Part shown: positions 47,238 through 57,760 of the stretch, in pieces
Position numbering within the stretch: the stretch's first letter is position 1
Layout: every line of letters starts with the position of its first letter
DNA from: Edaphovirga cremea
GTDB taxonomy: Bacteria > Pseudomonadota > Gammaproteobacteria > Enterobacterales > Enterobacteriaceae
Length of the DNA: 64,000 nt
Reading direction: 5' to 3'
Assembly: GCF_003332275.1 (NCBI RefSeq)
Contig: NZ_QOVA01000007.1
Span: 62,001-126,000 of the forward strand
Program-made: the position numbers and the translations under genes
The notes under the pieces: generated by a model
The model's input: the letters and a program-made list of their open reading frames with translations, nothing else
Database searches by the model: none
What the model was told of the DNA's origin: nothing

Positions 47238-47905
47238 TGAGAAATCTCCCCGTATTTAAAGGGTACGCGGTATACCTTGGGTCGGGTGCCCAAGGCAATT
47301 TTGAAGCGATAGGTGTTTTTTTGCCGCAGCATGCGGGATATCTGGCTGTCGGGATCATCAAGGTTACCAAACGTCAAGGCGCTCGTCGGACAGGCCGACA
47401 CGCACGCAGGGAGTTTGCCTTGCTGCAGATTCGTCTTGCGGCAAAAATCGCACTTATCGGCCGTCTTGTTTTGTGGATGGATAAAGCGCACCTGATAAGG
47501 ACAGGCGGCGATACAGTACTGGCACCCTACGCACAAATCCGGATTCACATCCACAATACCGCTGGCGGCATCGCGAAATGAGGCCCCGGTAGGACACACG
47601 TCCACGCAGGGCGCATTGTCACAGTGCTGACATGATTTGCGGAAAAAGCGATATTTTACGTCAGGGAACTCCCCTATTGGTTCGCTGCGCACGATCGTCA
47701 GGCGCGACACCCCTTCCGGCACCAGATTGACTTCGCGACAGGCTTCCATGCACGCAGTACAGCCGATACATAACGACTCGTCATGGATCATGCCGTAGCG
47801 GACGCCGTTAATCTCAAGCGTGCGTGCAACAACCTGGCCTGCCGCACCGCTTACCGCGGCCAGCGCCCCCAGGCGGGTAATGAATTGCCGGCGAGAGCAA
47901 CTCAT
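47234..47905 (-). CDS. nrfC: Iron-sulfur subunit NrfC
   Basis: 223 residues with a Tat signal (SRRQFITR) and four [4Fe-4S] motifs: [38 protein letters not shown] and CDFCRKTN...CVSACP. It takes electrons from NrfD to the periplasmic pentaheme NrfB. Start overlaps the nrfB stop. Confidence 0.97.
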   Translation of the reverse strand: MSCSRRQFITRLGALAAVSGAAGQVVARTLEINGVRYGMIHDESLCIGCTACMEACREVNLVPEGVSRLTIVRSEPIGEFPDVKYRFFRKSCQHCDNAPCVDVCPTGASFRDAASGIVDVNPDLCVGCQYCIAACPYQVRFIHPQNKTADKCDFCRKTNLQQGKLPACVSACPTSALTFGNLDDPDSQISRMLRQKNTYRFKIALGTRPKVYRVPFKYGEISQ

Positions 47906-48468
47906 GGCTGCCTCTCACCCAGATGAACCGAGGCAGGATTGAAGTTCGGGTTATCTCGTTGATCGCTATGGCAATCCACGCACAGTTTGATGCGTGATTT
48001 ATCGTTCAACGTCTGCATCGTGTCCTGTTTCGGATGCAACTGATGGCAACTGGCGCAAGTCACTTTCGTCACATGCACGTCATGCGGCCAGAACGCTTTC
48101 TGCAATTGATCCGGTAAATGGCACGACATACAAACGCTATTTTGTTGCTCAACCGTAAACATCGGGAAGTTAAAACGCATCACGTCTTTAACCCCCTCGC
48201 GGTGATGCAACGATGGATTGCCATGACAATTGGTGCAGGTCAACGGCAGTTGGTTATGAGGATTCACTGCCGAAGCGTGTTTACCCTGCATACCCTCCTG
48301 TTCCGGCTTATGGCATTTCAGGCAAGCCTCATCAGGATTGCGCTGCTGCGTTACCGTCCACCGTTGCCCAGTTTCTGCCTGAGGAGCGGGCTGAGTCAGC
48401 CCTGGCAATGCCCAAAGCATGCCTGACGCCAGCACCCCGGCAGTTAATAACGAACGTAATACGCTCAT
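47902..48468 (-). CDS. nrfB: Pentaheme cytochrome c NrfB
   Basis: 188 residues, the E. coli length. A signal peptide ends near LTQPAP (about 26). Five CXXCH sites: CLKCH, CTNCH, CMSCH, CASCH and CVDCH. It carries electrons from NrfCD to NrfA. ATG 48468 follows GGAGTG; the upstream TTG in the same frame is not needed. It lies 45 bp after nrfA. Confidence 0.96.
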   Translation of the reverse strand: MSVLRSLLTAGVLASGMLWALPGLTQPAPQAETGQRWTVTQQRNPDEACLKCHKPEQEGMQGKHASAVNPHNQLPLTCTNCHGNPSLHHREGVKDVMRFNFPMFTVEQQNSVCMSCHLPDQLQKAFWPHDVHVTKVTCASCHQLHPKQDTMQTLNDKSRIKLCVDCHSDQRDNPNFNPASVHLGERQP

Positions 48469-48513
48469 ATTCACTCCACTAATCAACCGCCCCTAAAAGG
48501 AGCGGAAAGGGGT

Positions 48514-49950
48514 TTATTGGCTCAGTAGCCCTGCTTTACGCGCCTGCTCATCCCACTGAGGCACTACCGTTTCCAAGAAATCCTGTTTCTCGGCGGTAAT
48601 TTGCTGCATGTTGAGTCCTACCGCCTGCTGGGCTTTCTCTTTGGTAGAAATATCCGGCAGTTGGATTTCCTCTGTAATGCCCTTCGTCGCCAGTAGGCGT
48701 ACCAGTTTGGTTCGCGCATCGGCTGCTTTATCCAGTGCCGAACCGAGAATGCGCAATCCCTCCTCCGGGGCATGCATATGGATGCCATGGGAGGCGATAG
48801 CCAGGTCCCAACGCCACTGGGCATGGCGGATATCCGTCAGAATCGGCTTCATTTCCGCTTCCGTCGCACCCGCGTCCCAGGCCGCCTTGGCTTCAAAATG
48901 GGCATGAACCAGTTGGTTTTCCACTTTCAGCTTCAGTGCCTGAATTGCCGCCTTACGCTCAGCAACAATATCTTGCAGGGTCGCTTTATCCTGTGTATGG
49001 CAATTCGCACAGGTCTGGCCGAATTTATCAAACGGATTGCCAATTTTATGGTCGGTGTACAATTTGCCCTGTGTGTTCTGAACCTTCGGCATATGGCAAT
49101 CGACACAACTCACATTGTTCTTGCCGTGAATGCCAGTTCGCCATGTTTCATATTCCGGATGCTGGGCTTTCACCATCGGTGCCTTGGAAAGCGAGTTAGT
49201 CCAGTCAGAGAAGGCGATGGTGTCGTAGTATTTTTCCATGTCTTCGACGCGTGTGCCGTCGTCCCATGGGAGCTTCACTGCCTTATCCGCGCCTGAGAAG
49301 TAATACTCGACATGACACTGTGCGCATACCATCGATTGCTTATCGTTATTGCTGGCCTTGTCAAAAGGTTTACCAATCGACACCAAACCGCGCTCAATGT
49401 AAGGGCGGGATATCGTCAGCGCTGGCTTGCCCTGGGCAAATTCAGGGGAAGCGGTATTGTGGCAATCTGCACACCCCAGATCGTTGACAATTTCTGGTCC
49501 GCCTCGCGCCCATTTACCATGGAAATACCCCTCTTCGCCCTCTTTTTGAATCAACCGGGCGACATCCGGGCTTTTACAACTCCAGCAGGCCATCGGCAGA
49601 GGGCCATCTTCTGCGGTCTTTGGCGCACCGGTACGCAACGATTCACGAACGTCAGTCACCGCGTAAGCATGGCCGCGCGGCTTGTTATAATCTCTGGAGA
49701 AGGGATATCCAGCCCAGAGGATCACCATTCTGGGGTCTTCGCCCAACGCATCGCTCCGTTCGGACTGCTCACTGGTGGCTTTCCAGGAACTGAACTGATC
49801 GGGGTGTTTATCGACGAATGTCGAGTTTTTGGCTTCCACCGGTGCGGAAGGGGCTGGCACAACGGCGTCGGCAGCATGGGCCGGCATTAATAGAAAGAGA
49901 CTGGCTAACATACCCCATAGGTAGGGGACTATCGCGCTTATCCTGAGCAT
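48514..49950 (-). CDS. nrfA: Cytochrome c552 nitrite reductase NrfA
   Basis: 478 residues. It reduces nitrite to ammonium with six electrons in the periplasm. Signal peptide to about 26. The active-site haem uses CWSCK (Cys122, Cys125, Lys126 as proximal ligand); the other four haems use CADCH (160), CAQCH (209), CVDCH (282) and CANCH (314). The catalytic Arg/Tyr/His surroundings ([23 protein letters not shown], HIxMH-like [11 protein letters not shown]) are present. A CCCCT/AGGGG hairpin lies between nrfA and nrfB (48490-48512) and may protect the nrfA message. I could not place a good FNR site upstream. Confidence 0.98.
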   Translation of the reverse strand: MLRISAIVPYLWGMLASLFLLMPAHAADAVVPAPSAPVEAKNSTFVDKHPDQFSSWKATSEQSERSDALGEDPRMVILWAGYPFSRDYNKPRGHAYAVTDVRESLRTGAPKTAEDGPLPMACWSCKSPDVARLIQKEGEEGYFHGKWARGGPEIVNDLGCADCHNTASPEFAQGKPALTISRPYIERGLVSIGKPFDKASNNDKQSMVCAQCHVEYYFSGADKAVKLPWDDGTRVEDMEKYYDTIAFSDWTNSLSKAPMVKAQHPEYETWRTGIHGKNNVSCVDCHMPKVQNTQGKLYTDHKIGNPFDKFGQTCANCHTQDKATLQDIVAERKAAIQALKLKVENQLVHAHFEAKAAWDAGATEAEMKPILTDIRHAQWRWDLAIASHGIHMHAPEEGLRILGSALDKAADARTKLVRLLATKGITEEIQLPDISTKEKAQQAVGLNMQQITAEKQDFLETVVPQWDEQARKAGLLSQ

Positions 49951-50394
49951 GAATTTTTATCCATTGTTATTCGCCTGTTGGGTCAGTCACCAGCAGGCGG
50001 TGGTTTTTGTTTCCCTACATGACAGAAACCACAAATACCGTCATGACATCGCTCAAACGACACTTACTCGCTACTCTTATCAAATAACCACACTATAGTT
50101 AGTGTCTTTGTTCACATGTAGCGAGAAATAAGAAAATGTTTAGATAAATTTATGAGGAGGTTCAAATTTCCTCATCTGGCAAATATGAAGTTAGGACTGT
50201 ATGGCGTCGTTGGCCCGAGTTTAAAGCTAACGCAGGGGAGGAAACTTTTGGTGAGGAAAAAAAATGGACGCAATAAATCACAAAAAACAGCACAAAATCT
50301 CATGCATTTGCGCAACAAAGCACGCTGAAAATGTTCATTTGCGCGACATTTATCATCTTTTATGGCTTTAGCGCTGCCGAAGCTGATTTTTATT
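49951..50394. other. Intergenic region nrfA-pykF
   Basis: The gap between divergent nrfA and pykF is A/T rich. It must contain the nrfA promoter; leftward TATAGT-like sequence occurs near 50094-50099, but I could not assign -35, FNR or NarP sites. Two copies of CATTTGCGC occur 32 bases apart (about 50305 and 50337). No gene is supported. Confidence 0.5.
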
Positions 50395-50455
50395 TTGTTT
50401 CCCCGGCGCTTACCTACTATAATACGAAACGTCATTTCAATTGAATGGTTTCAGC
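50395..50455 (+). promoter_or_regulatory. pykF promoter with Cra (FruR) box
   Basis: -35 TTGTTT (50395-50400), 17-bp spacer, -10 TATAAT (50418-50423). Just downstream, TTGAATGGTTTCAGC (50441-50455) differs by one base from the Cra operator form TTGAATCGTTTCAGC. With a start near 50430 the box lies at about +12 to +26, a roadblock position. Cra represses pykF in E. coli when glycolytic flux is low. The leader to the pykF ATG is about 250 nt. Confidence 0.75.
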
Positions 50456-50679
50456 ACCTTGATCTGCCGATACGATATAAAATTACTCCTTCGACTGACC
50501 CGGTCTTGTATCGACCAGATAGCCGTATACCGGCACCACTTTTCCATACCCTTTTTGCTGCGGTCACCTATCCTTAGTTATATTTCGCCGCAGCCAGCTA
50601 AGACTCAATTCCACGCTGATGGCCTCAGCCGTCAGGCAAACCAGAATTCTATCCATCACAACTTGTAGAAAACTCCGTC

Positions 50680-52092
50680 ATGAAAAAGACTAAAATTGTT
50701 TGTACCATCGGCCCGAAAACTGAATCCGAAGCGATGCTGACCAGCCTGCTGACTGCAGGTATGAACGTTATGCGTCTGAACTTCTCTCACGGCGACTATG
50801 AAGAGCATGGTCAACGTATCAAGAATATCCGTGCTGTTATGGAAAACACCGGCAAAAAAGCGGGCATCCTGCTGGACACCAAAGGTCCGGAAATCCGCAC
50901 CATGAAACTTAACGGTGGCCAAGATGCACCGCTGGTTGCCGGACAAACATTTACCTTCACGACAGATCAGAGCGTTATCGGTGACAATTCCCGCGTAGCT
51001 GTGACCTATAACGGTTTCTGTGCTGACCTGAAAATTGGCAACACTGTTCTGGTTGATGATGGCTTGATCGGCATGGAAGTGACTGAAGTCACCGAAACCG
51101 AAGTTATCTGTAAAGTGCTGAACAATGGCGATCTGGGTGAGAACAAAGGCGTTAACCTGCCAGGCGTTTCCATTCAGTTGCCTGCACTGGCTGAAAAAGA
51201 CAAACGTGACCTGATCTTCGGTTGCGAGCAAGGCGTTGATTTCGTTGCGGCCTCTTTTATCCGTAAACGTTCCGACGTACTGGAAATCCGTGAGCATCTG
51301 AAAGCCCACGGCGGCGAAAACATCCAGATCATCTCCAAGATCGAAAACCAGGAAGGTCTGAACAACTTTGACGAAATCCTGGAAGCTTCCGACGGTATCA
51401 TGGTTGCCCGTGGTGACCTGGGCGTCGAGATCCCGGTTGAAGAAGTGATTTTCGCGCAGAAAATGATGATCGAGAAATGTAACCGTGCACGTAAAGTCGT
51501 TATTACTGCGACCCAAATGCTTGATTCCATGATCAAAAACCCACGTCCTACCCGCGCAGAAGCCGGTGACGTTGCGAACGCCATTCTTGATGGTACTGAT
51601 GCGGTGATGCTGTCAGGTGAAAGCGCCAAGGGTAAATACCCACTGGAATCCGTTACCATCATGGCGACCATCTGCGAGCGTACTGACCGCGTTATGCCAA
51701 GCCGCATCGACGCCATCAACGACAACCGCAAACTGCGTATTACCGAAGCAGTGTGCCGTGGCGCCGTTGAAACTGCTGAAAAATTAGACGCTCCGTTGAT
51801 TGTTGTTGCGACAAGTGGTGGTAAATCCGCTAAAGCAGTGCGTAAATACTTTCCGCATGCTACCATCCTCGCGCTGACAACAAATGACGTAACAGCACGC
51901 CAGCTGATCCTGAGCAAAGGTGTTATTACTCAGTTAGTAAAAGAAATTGCTTCCACTGACGACTTCTACCGTATCGGTAAAGAAGCCGCGCTGGAAAGCG
52001 GTCTGGCTCAGAAGGGTGATGTAGTGGTGATGGTGTCCGGTGCCCTCGTGGCAAGCGGTACCACTAATACAGCATCTGTGCACGTTCTGTAA
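50680..52092 (+). CDS. pykF: Pyruvate kinase I
   Basis: 470 residues, E. coli PykF length and sequence type ([17 protein letters not shown]). It makes pyruvate and ATP from phosphoenolpyruvate and is activated by fructose-1,6-bisphosphate. The TIM-barrel domain has [33 protein letters not shown] (catalytic Lys and metal Glu) and [12 protein letters not shown]; domain B covers about 70-168; the C-terminal allosteric domain contains [17 protein letters not shown]. It is expressed alone, ending in a strong terminator. Confidence 0.99.
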   Translation: MKKTKIVCTIGPKTESEAMLTSLLTAGMNVMRLNFSHGDYEEHGQRIKNIRAVMENTGKKAGILLDTKGPEIRTMKLNGGQDAPLVAGQTFTFTTDQSVIGDNSRVAVTYNGFCADLKIGNTVLVDDGLIGMEVTEVTETEVICKVLNNGDLGENKGVNLPGVSIQLPALAEKDKRDLIFGCEQGVDFVAASFIRKRSDVLEIREHLKAHGGENIQIISKIENQEGLNNFDEILEASDGIMVARGDLGVEIPVEEVIFAQKMMIEKCNRARKVVITATQMLDSMIKNPRPTRAEAGDVANAILDGTDAVMLSGESAKGKYPLESVTIMATICERTDRVMPSRIDAINDNRKLRITEAVCRGAVETAEKLDAPLIVVATSGGKSAKAVRKYFPHATILALTTNDVTARQLILSKGVITQLVKEIASTDDFYRIGKEAALESGLAQKGDVVVMVSGALVASGTTNTASVHVL

Positions 52093-52116
52093 TTAGGACG
52101 TGACAAAATGCAAATT

Positions 52117-52146
52117 AAAAACGCCGTCTTCGGCGGCGTTTTTTTT
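52117..52146 (+). terminator. Terminator of pykF
   Basis: ACGCCG (52121-52126) and CGGCGT (52134-52139) with a short loop, preceded by AAAA and followed by eight T. Confidence 0.92.
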
Positions 52147-52314
52147 ATGCGCAGTAATGCATTTTGTATGAAATGCAAAAATAAAGCACTTAATGCAAAT
52201 AAGACTTATCCCATGGAAGTAGCATGTTTTCGCAGGTTTTTTTAACTTTTTTGTAAAAGAAGATGCTTCTTTGAGCGAACGATCAAATTAAAGCGCTTCC
52301 CATACAAAAATTTA

Positions 52315-52344
52315 TTCTCATTAGAAAAAACTTTGTGTAATACT
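52315..52344 (+). promoter_or_regulatory. lpp promoter
   Basis: TTCTCA (52315-52320), 18 bases including an A run, then AATACT (52339-52344), the same elements as the very strong E. coli lpp promoter. The leader GCTACATGGAGATTAA and AATCTAGAGGGTATTAATA before the ATG are also as in E. coli lpp. Confidence 0.8.
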
Positions 52345-52376
52345 TGTAACGCTACATGGAGATTAACTCAATCTAG

Positions 52377-52625
<249 letters not shown>

Positions 52626-52640
52626 TCGGGCCTGGTTAAT

Positions 52641-52670
52641 AAAAATGGCGCCTGGTGCGCCATTTTTTTT
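52641..52670 (+). terminator. Terminator of lpp
   Basis: AATGGCGC (52644-52651) pairs with GCGCCATT (52657-52664) around CTGGT, followed by eight T in total. Confidence 0.93.
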
Positions 52671-52728
52671 GCCTTTTTTCAGGGTTCCCTTCTCTCACTC
52701 ATCGCGAAACCCCATCACCAAACACACA

Positions 52729-53760
52729 CTATTGAACAATGTTTTCGTTATTCATGTCAGTGATAGGTGCATGAGGCTGATTATTGGCGCTCTGCGTTGC
52801 TGTGAGCGACGGAAACTGATCGGGTGCCTCGGTTCCCTGACTTACCAGTACCGGCATGCCAGAACGCCTTGTAATGGCTTTTTTCACTTCATCAGCATTG
52901 GTCTCAGAAGACGCGATAAATTTCTTCGCCGTGACACTCAGCGTAATCGGCATGGTTTGCGGATCATCATTGCCCGTGCGTGACAGCGGTTGATGGACTT
53001 CGATATAGCGTTTACCGTCCGGTTCAATCGCATATTTAATCGGTTCATTGACGATCTGCACCCGCGTGCCTTTGGGTACGGAATTGAACAGCGCTTCAAT
53101 GTCATCCGCGCGCAGGCGAATACAGCCAGAACTCACGCGCATCCCGATACCGAAGTTGGCATTGGTGCCATGAAGCAGATAGACCCCACCATTGGCCGAA
53201 AGGCGCAGCGCAAAAAGTCCCATCGGATTTTCAGGCCCGGCTGGCACCACCGCAGGCAAGGTAATCCCCTGCTCTTGCAGGTAATGCTTACGAATATTGG
53301 CGGTCGGCGTCCAGGTCGGATTCGGTACTTTCTGACTCACCGAGGTGACCATGGTTGGCGTGTTGCGCCCAAGTTGGCCAATCCCGATCGGGTAGACGAT
53401 CACTTTGTCCTGATCTTTCGGATAGTAATACAAACGCAATTCGGCCAGATTGATCACGATGCCTTCACGCGGCGTATTCGGCAGCAGCATTTGGGTCGGA
53501 ATGGTCAAAACAGAACCCGGCGTAGGCAGGTATGGATCGGTACCCGGATTGGCTTCCAGCATCGCGAGCAGGCCAATTTTATAATTGGCGGCAATAGCCT
53601 CCAGCGAGTGGCCCTCATTGGGTACGGTATACGTCGTATTTTCGCCGATCAGCCGGCTGTCAGCAGGCGGCAGCGGATATTCGGTGGCATTGGCGATCGT
53701 TGCACCGCCGAGCAGCCAGCCCGTCAAAAGTAATCCCGTCAAAGTTAACGCACATTTCAT
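52729..53760 (-). CDS. ldtE: L,D-transpeptidase LdtE
   Basis: 343 residues. Signal peptide (to about 25), LysM wall-binding domain (about 42-90, YTVPNEGHSLEAIAANYKIGLLAML), then the YkuD catalytic domain (about 97-235) with LLHGTNANFGIGMRVSSGCIRLRADD holding the catalytic His and Cys (short motif SSGCIRL). E. coli LdtE (YnhG) makes 3-3 mDAP crosslinks, while relatives link Lpp. A 100-residue tail after the catalytic domain is Gln/Asn/Ser rich at its end. It lies downstream of lpp on the opposite strand, as in E. coli. Confidence 0.94.
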   Translation of the reverse strand: MKCALTLTGLLLTGWLLGGATIANATEYPLPPADSRLIGENTTYTVPNEGHSLEAIAANYKIGLLAMLEANPGTDPYLPTPGSVLTIPTQMLLPNTPREGIVINLAELRLYYYPKDQDKVIVYPIGIGQLGRNTPTMVTSVSQKVPNPTWTPTANIRKHYLQEQGITLPAVVPAGPENPMGLFALRLSANGGVYLLHGTNANFGIGMRVSSGCIRLRADDIEALFNSVPKGTRVQIVNEPIKYAIEPDGKRYIEVHQPLSRTGNDDPQTMPITLSVTAKKFIASSETNADEVKKAITRRSGMPVLVSQGTEAPDQFPSLTATQSANNQPHAPITDMNNENIVQ

Positions 53761-53921
53761 GCTTGATTCCTACATCACTTCACACAGTTGGGTTAAGAGG
53801 AAGCTATTCATATCCCTATAGCCTATATATTCAATAGCATAGATATCCAAAATACTTGCCGTCTTTCCGATAGGCCAGATGGCACTCTCATAGTAACAGC
53901 AGAGAATGGAAAGACAATGTG

Positions 53922-53965
53922 TGCTCATCCGCAGCACATCAGGCGATGTCACGGATGAGCATTTT
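53922..53965. terminator. Long two-step hairpin between sufE and ldtE
   Basis: TGCTCATCCG (53922-53931) pairs with CGGATGAGCA (53952-53961), and inside it ACATC pairs with GATGT around AGGC. TTTT follows only in the rightward direction, where no gene ends, so it may end the leftward suf transcript without a T tract or stop antisense transcription. The remaining 53761-54010 shows nothing else. Confidence 0.5.
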
Positions 53966-54010
53966 CGCAATTAGCTTAAGTTTAGTTGCATTAACTTATC
54001 AGTGGAATAC

Positions 54011-54427
54011 TCACGCCAACTGGGCGGCTTTAATGCGGATGGCGCGGATCATCGCCTCCAGTCCCTGAGAGCGGGATGGGGTCAAATGCTGGCTCAATTC
54101 AAGTTCAGTAAAAAAGGGTCGCACATCCAGGGCAACAATCGCATCAGCATTCATTCCCTGATAGAGAATGAACACGATGGTCAATAGCCCTTTCACTATC
54201 GCAGCATCACTGTCGCCATAAAACGCGACGTCACCTTCTGGCGTGGATTCCATCACTATCCAAACCTGGCTTTGACATCCCGCAATAAGATTGTTCTGCT
54301 GACGGAAATTATCGCTGAGCGCGGGTAACTTCGTGCCTAACTCAATGACATACAGATACTTCTCTTCCCAGTTTACGCAGCGTGAAAAGTTACGCAGCAA
54401 TTTTTCTTTATCTGGCAGCGTTGCCAT
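54011..54427 (-). CDS. sufE: Sulfur acceptor protein SufE
   Basis: 138 residues. It accepts persulfide sulfur from SufS on its Cys in [11 protein letters not shown] (Cys51 in the family) and passes it to SufB. The remaining family pattern [24 protein letters not shown] is clear. ATG 54427 matches E. coli ([10 protein letters not shown]); the upstream frame lies in sufS. Last gene of sufABCDSE. Confidence 0.97.
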   Translation of the reverse strand: MATLPDKEKLLRNFSRCVNWEEKYLYVIELGTKLPALSDNFRQQNNLIAGCQSQVWIVMESTPEGDVAFYGDSDAAIVKGLLTIVFILYQGMNADAIVALDVRPFFTELELSQHLTPSRSQGLEAMIRAIRIKAAQLA

Positions 54428-54450
54428 AAAATTATATCCTGAAGTATACC

Positions 54451-55671
54451 CTAGCCCAGCAAACGATGAATGCGTTGCAGCCCGGCCACCAGACGATCGA
54501 CTTCCTCGCGGGTATTGTACATCGCCAACGAGGCACGGCACATCGCCGGTACGCCATAGAATGACATCAACGGCATTGCGCAGTGGTGCCCGGTGCGAAT
54601 GGCAATACCGTATTGATCGAGAAAACTGCCGACATCATACGCATGGTGTTGCCCTAAATTAAAGGCAATCACCCCTGCCCGGATCTCAGGGCCATAAATC
54701 GTCAAGTCCGGCACATGCGCCAATGCCTCAAGGGCGTAGCTCATCAGTGCCTGTTCGTAGCGGTGGATATTATCCAGGCCCAGTGCAGACACATAATCCA
54801 TCGCCGCACCCAGCCCCATGATCCCGGCGGTATTTGGCGATCCGGCTTCGAAGCGCCATGGCGGCTGCACAAAAGTGGTGCCTTCGGTCAGGCTAACCTG
54901 ACGAATCATCGACCCTCCTCCTTCCCACGGTGGCATCTCTTCCAACAGCGCCGCTTTGCCGTACAGAATACCAATACCGGTCGGGCCATACAGCTTATGA
55001 CCGGAGAAAACGTAGAAATCGCAATCCAGCGCCTGCACATCCACGCTCTGGTGCATGACCGCCTGAGCGCCATCCACCAGCACTTTCAGCCCTGCCGCTT
55101 TCGCTTGCGGGATAATGACGTCGAGCGGATTCACCGTACCCAGAACGTTCGAAACGTGGGTGATAGCCAGTAATTTGGTCTGCGGCGTGATGAGCGTCGC
55201 GAGTTGATCACGATCCAGTTCGCCCTTCTCCGTCAGGTACCACACATCGAGATGCAATCCGCGCTCTTGCGCCAGCATCTGCCACGGCACGATATTCGCG
55301 TGGTGCTCCATCTCGGTAATGATGATGCGATCGCCCGCCTTCAGCGCAGTACGCCCGAAAGTGTTGGCAACCAGATTAATCCCTTCGGTCGAGCCTTTTA
55401 CGAAAATAATCTCTTCAGCGGAGGCCGCATTGATAAAAGCCGCTGCCTGAGCACGCACCGCTTCCATCTTTTCCGTGGCTTCAACGCTGAGCGTGTGAAT
55501 GCCGCGATGCACTGCGGCGTAACCATACTGGTAAAAATCCATTTCACACTCAATGACCTGACGCGGTTTTTGCGCGCTGGCGGCACTGTCCAGATAGGCC
55601 AACGGTTGTCCATTGACTTCACGGCTCAGCAGTGGGAAATCCTTGCGCACCCGTTCAAGCGGAAAAGTCAT
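54451..55671 (-). CDS. sufS: Cysteine desulfurase SufS
   Basis: 406 residues, the E. coli length. A PLP enzyme that takes sulfur from cysteine, also acting as selenocysteine lyase. The PLP Lys is in [11 protein letters not shown] near 226, and the persulfide Cys is in [11 protein letters not shown] near 364. The short active-site loop marks group II desulfurases that need SufE. Start overlaps the sufD stop by four bases. Confidence 0.98.
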   Translation of the reverse strand: MTFPLERVRKDFPLLSREVNGQPLAYLDSAASAQKPRQVIECEMDFYQYGYAAVHRGIHTLSVEATEKMEAVRAQAAAFINAASAEEIIFVKGSTEGINLVANTFGRTALKAGDRIIITEMEHHANIVPWQMLAQERGLHLDVWYLTEKGELDRDQLATLITPQTKLLAITHVSNVLGTVNPLDVIIPQAKAAGLKVLVDGAQAVMHQSVDVQALDCDFYVFSGHKLYGPTGIGILYGKAALLEEMPPWEGGGSMIRQVSLTEGTTFVQPPWRFEAGSPNTAGIMGLGAAMDYVSALGLDNIHRYEQALMSYALEALAHVPDLTIYGPEIRAGVIAFNLGQHHAYDVGSFLDQYGIAIRTGHHCAMPLMSFYGVPAMCRASLAMYNTREEVDRLVAGLQRIHRLLG

Positions 55672-56972
55672 CGCACACCTCCACGCAGACGTCCGGTAAT
55701 ACGCGCCAGCACCACATTACGCAGGGTTTCGTCGCCCAGCGCCTCGGTCAGTGCGGCGGCAAAAGCAAAGATGATCATCTGTTCCGCCGCTGCCACATCG
55801 ATGCCGCGTGAACGTAAATAGAACAGTTGTTCGTCGTCAATGCGCCCGACCGTCGCGCCATGGCTGCATTTTACGTCATCGGCGTAAATTTCGAGTTGCG
55901 GCTTGGTGTCCACTTCCGCCTGCTTGCTCAACAGCAGGTTGTTGTTGGTCATCTGCCCATCGGTTTTCAACGCATGCTTGGCGACTTTGATCATGCCATT
56001 GAACACCGCTTTCGCGCTGTCATGGACGATCACTTTGTGCAACTGGCGGCTTAGGCAGTACCCTTTGTTGTGTTCGAGATAGGTACGGGTATCGCAAATT
56101 TCTTTGTCGATCGGCAACACCAGTGTGTTAATGTTCAACACGCTGTTTTCACCGTTCAACTGCGCGCTGGTGTTATGGCGGGTCAAACCGGCTCCCAGCA
56201 GGAAACTGTGGCTGGTGACTTTCGCATCGCGCCCCACCACCAGATCGTTATGGGCGAAGTGGTAACTGGCCTGGCTCTCAAAGGCCAGTTTGCAATGCGT
56301 GAACTCGGCATTGTCGCCAATCTCCACCGTCAGGCGGGTACCGGTAAAATGCCCTTGCTCACCCAGACTGACATAGTGTTCGATGACCTCGGCCTGCGCG
56401 CCACGCTCAATCTGTACATGATAACGGTGATGCGCCGTATTGATCTCTTTCGCGGCGTCACGGCCAGTACTCAGATGCAACAGGTAGAGCGGTTTGTCGA
56501 CCTGTTTGCCTGCCGCGACACGAATAAGCTGCGGCTGCTCGCTCAGGCTCTCCGTCAGGTGTAAAAAGACCTCAGACTGGATCGGCTCAGGCAACATGCC
56601 CGCACGCGACGCAGGAATGGCCTCCACCTGAAAATCACCCAGATCGCTGTCGCTTAACTCGGCAGACAGTCGCCCATCGATAAACACCAACCGATAAGAG
56701 GCCAGCGGCAGTGCCAGCGCATCAATTTGTTCACGGCTGACGGTTTGGCTGGCGGGCGAAAAGAACTGATTGCCGAGCAGCGGGGCGACAGGTGTATATT
56801 TCCAGTTTTCCAGCTTGGCGTGCGGGAAGCCCAGACGCAAAACCTGTTGCCAGTGCGCGTGAGCATGCGAGGATTGTTCACCCCCCTGACTTTCAAACAG
56901 TCGGTAAAGCTGCTGCATGGCATGCGAATTACCGGCTTGTGGTAGATTACTCTTGGTCGGTAAGCCAGCCAT
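55668..56972 (-). CDS. sufD: Iron-sulfur assembly scaffold subunit SufD
   Basis: 434 residues, beta-helix protein partner of SufB and SufC in the SufBC2D complex, involved in iron delivery. The family segments [39 protein letters not shown] near the C-terminus are clear, including the His near the SufB interface. The start lies 26 bases inside the sufC end, a strong overlap that couples them. Confidence 0.97.
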   Translation of the reverse strand: MAGLPTKSNLPQAGNSHAMQQLYRLFESQGGEQSSHAHAHWQQVLRLGFPHAKLENWKYTPVAPLLGNQFFSPASQTVSREQIDALALPLASYRLVFIDGRLSAELSDSDLGDFQVEAIPASRAGMLPEPIQSEVFLHLTESLSEQPQLIRVAAGKQVDKPLYLLHLSTGRDAAKEINTAHHRYHVQIERGAQAEVIEHYVSLGEQGHFTGTRLTVEIGDNAEFTHCKLAFESQASYHFAHNDLVVGRDAKVTSHSFLLGAGLTRHNTSAQLNGENSVLNINTLVLPIDKEICDTRTYLEHNKGYCLSRQLHKVIVHDSAKAVFNGMIKVAKHALKTDGQMTNNNLLLSKQAEVDTKPQLEIYADDVKCSHGATVGRIDDEQLFYLRSRGIDVAAAEQMIIFAFAAALTEALGDETLRNVVLARITGRLRGGVR

Positions 56973-57693
56973 AACCCTGCTCCTCTAACTGTTTGACTAA
57001 CGTGAAATCTCCCGATTTAACGATCCGTCCCTGAGACAGAACGTGAACAAAATCAGGTTTGATGTAGTCGAGGATGCGCTGGTAGTGCGTAACGATAATG
57101 AAAGCACGCTTGCCATTACGCAGCGCATTTACGCCGTTCGCAACGATCTTCAGCGCATCGATATCCAACCCGGAGTCGGTTTCATCCAGGATACACAGCG
57201 AAGGCTCCAGCGCAGCCATTTGCAGGATATCGTTCCTTTTCTTCTCGCCACCGGAAAAACCCACATTCACCGAACGGGTCAGCAGATCGGCAGGCATTTT
57301 CAGCAACTCAATTTTTTCTTCAATGAAATCGGCAAAGTCAAAACGATCCAGCGGTTCCTGTTCACGGTACTTGCGCACCGCATTCACTGCGGTTTGCAGG
57401 AAAAAGTTGTTGCTGACGCCGGGAATCTCCACCGGATACTGGAACGCCATGAACACACCTTCACCCGCACGCTCTTCCGGGGCCAGCTCAAGCAGATCCT
57501 TCCCCTTGAACAGCACATTGCCGTCAGTCACTTCATAATCTTCGCGCCCCGCCAGCGTGGCAGACAGCGTACTTTTGCCGGAGCCGTTTGGCCCCATGAT
57601 CGCGTGCACCTCGCCCGGATTAATCTGCAAATCAATCCCACGCAGAATTTCATTGTCCTCTACACTCACTCTCAAATTTTTGATACTTAACAT
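56947..57693 (-). CDS. sufC: ATPase SufC
   Basis: 248 residues, soluble ABC-type ATPase. Walker A is GPNGSGKST (about 35-43), Q-loop in MAFQYPVEIPG, signature VGFSGGEKKRNDI, Walker B LCILDETDSGLD with the Suf-type Asp/Glu arrangement, and the switch His in IVTHYQRIL. ATG 57693 (MLSIKNLRV) is set by homology; 29 upstream in-frame codons run into the sufB-sufC spacer. Confidence 0.98.
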   Translation of the reverse strand: MLSIKNLRVSVEDNEILRGIDLQINPGEVHAIMGPNGSGKSTLSATLAGREDYEVTDGNVLFKGKDLLELAPEERAGEGVFMAFQYPVEIPGVSNNFFLQTAVNAVRKYREQEPLDRFDFADFIEEKIELLKMPADLLTRSVNVGFSGGEKKRNDILQMAALEPSLCILDETDSGLDIDALKIVANGVNALRNGKRAFIIVTHYQRILDYIKPDFVHVLSQGRIVKSGDFTLVKQLEEQGYGWLTDQE

Positions 57694-57760
57694 GTCTTTC
57701 CTTCGGCGCCGCTGCGCGCTTAATTCTGATAAATGGCTTACTGACCGGGCTGCGGGTCGA

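Noticed and set aside
50172..50435. 87-codon leftward open frame between nrfA and pykF
   Set aside because: No homology, no ribosome-binding site, and it covers the pykF promoter.
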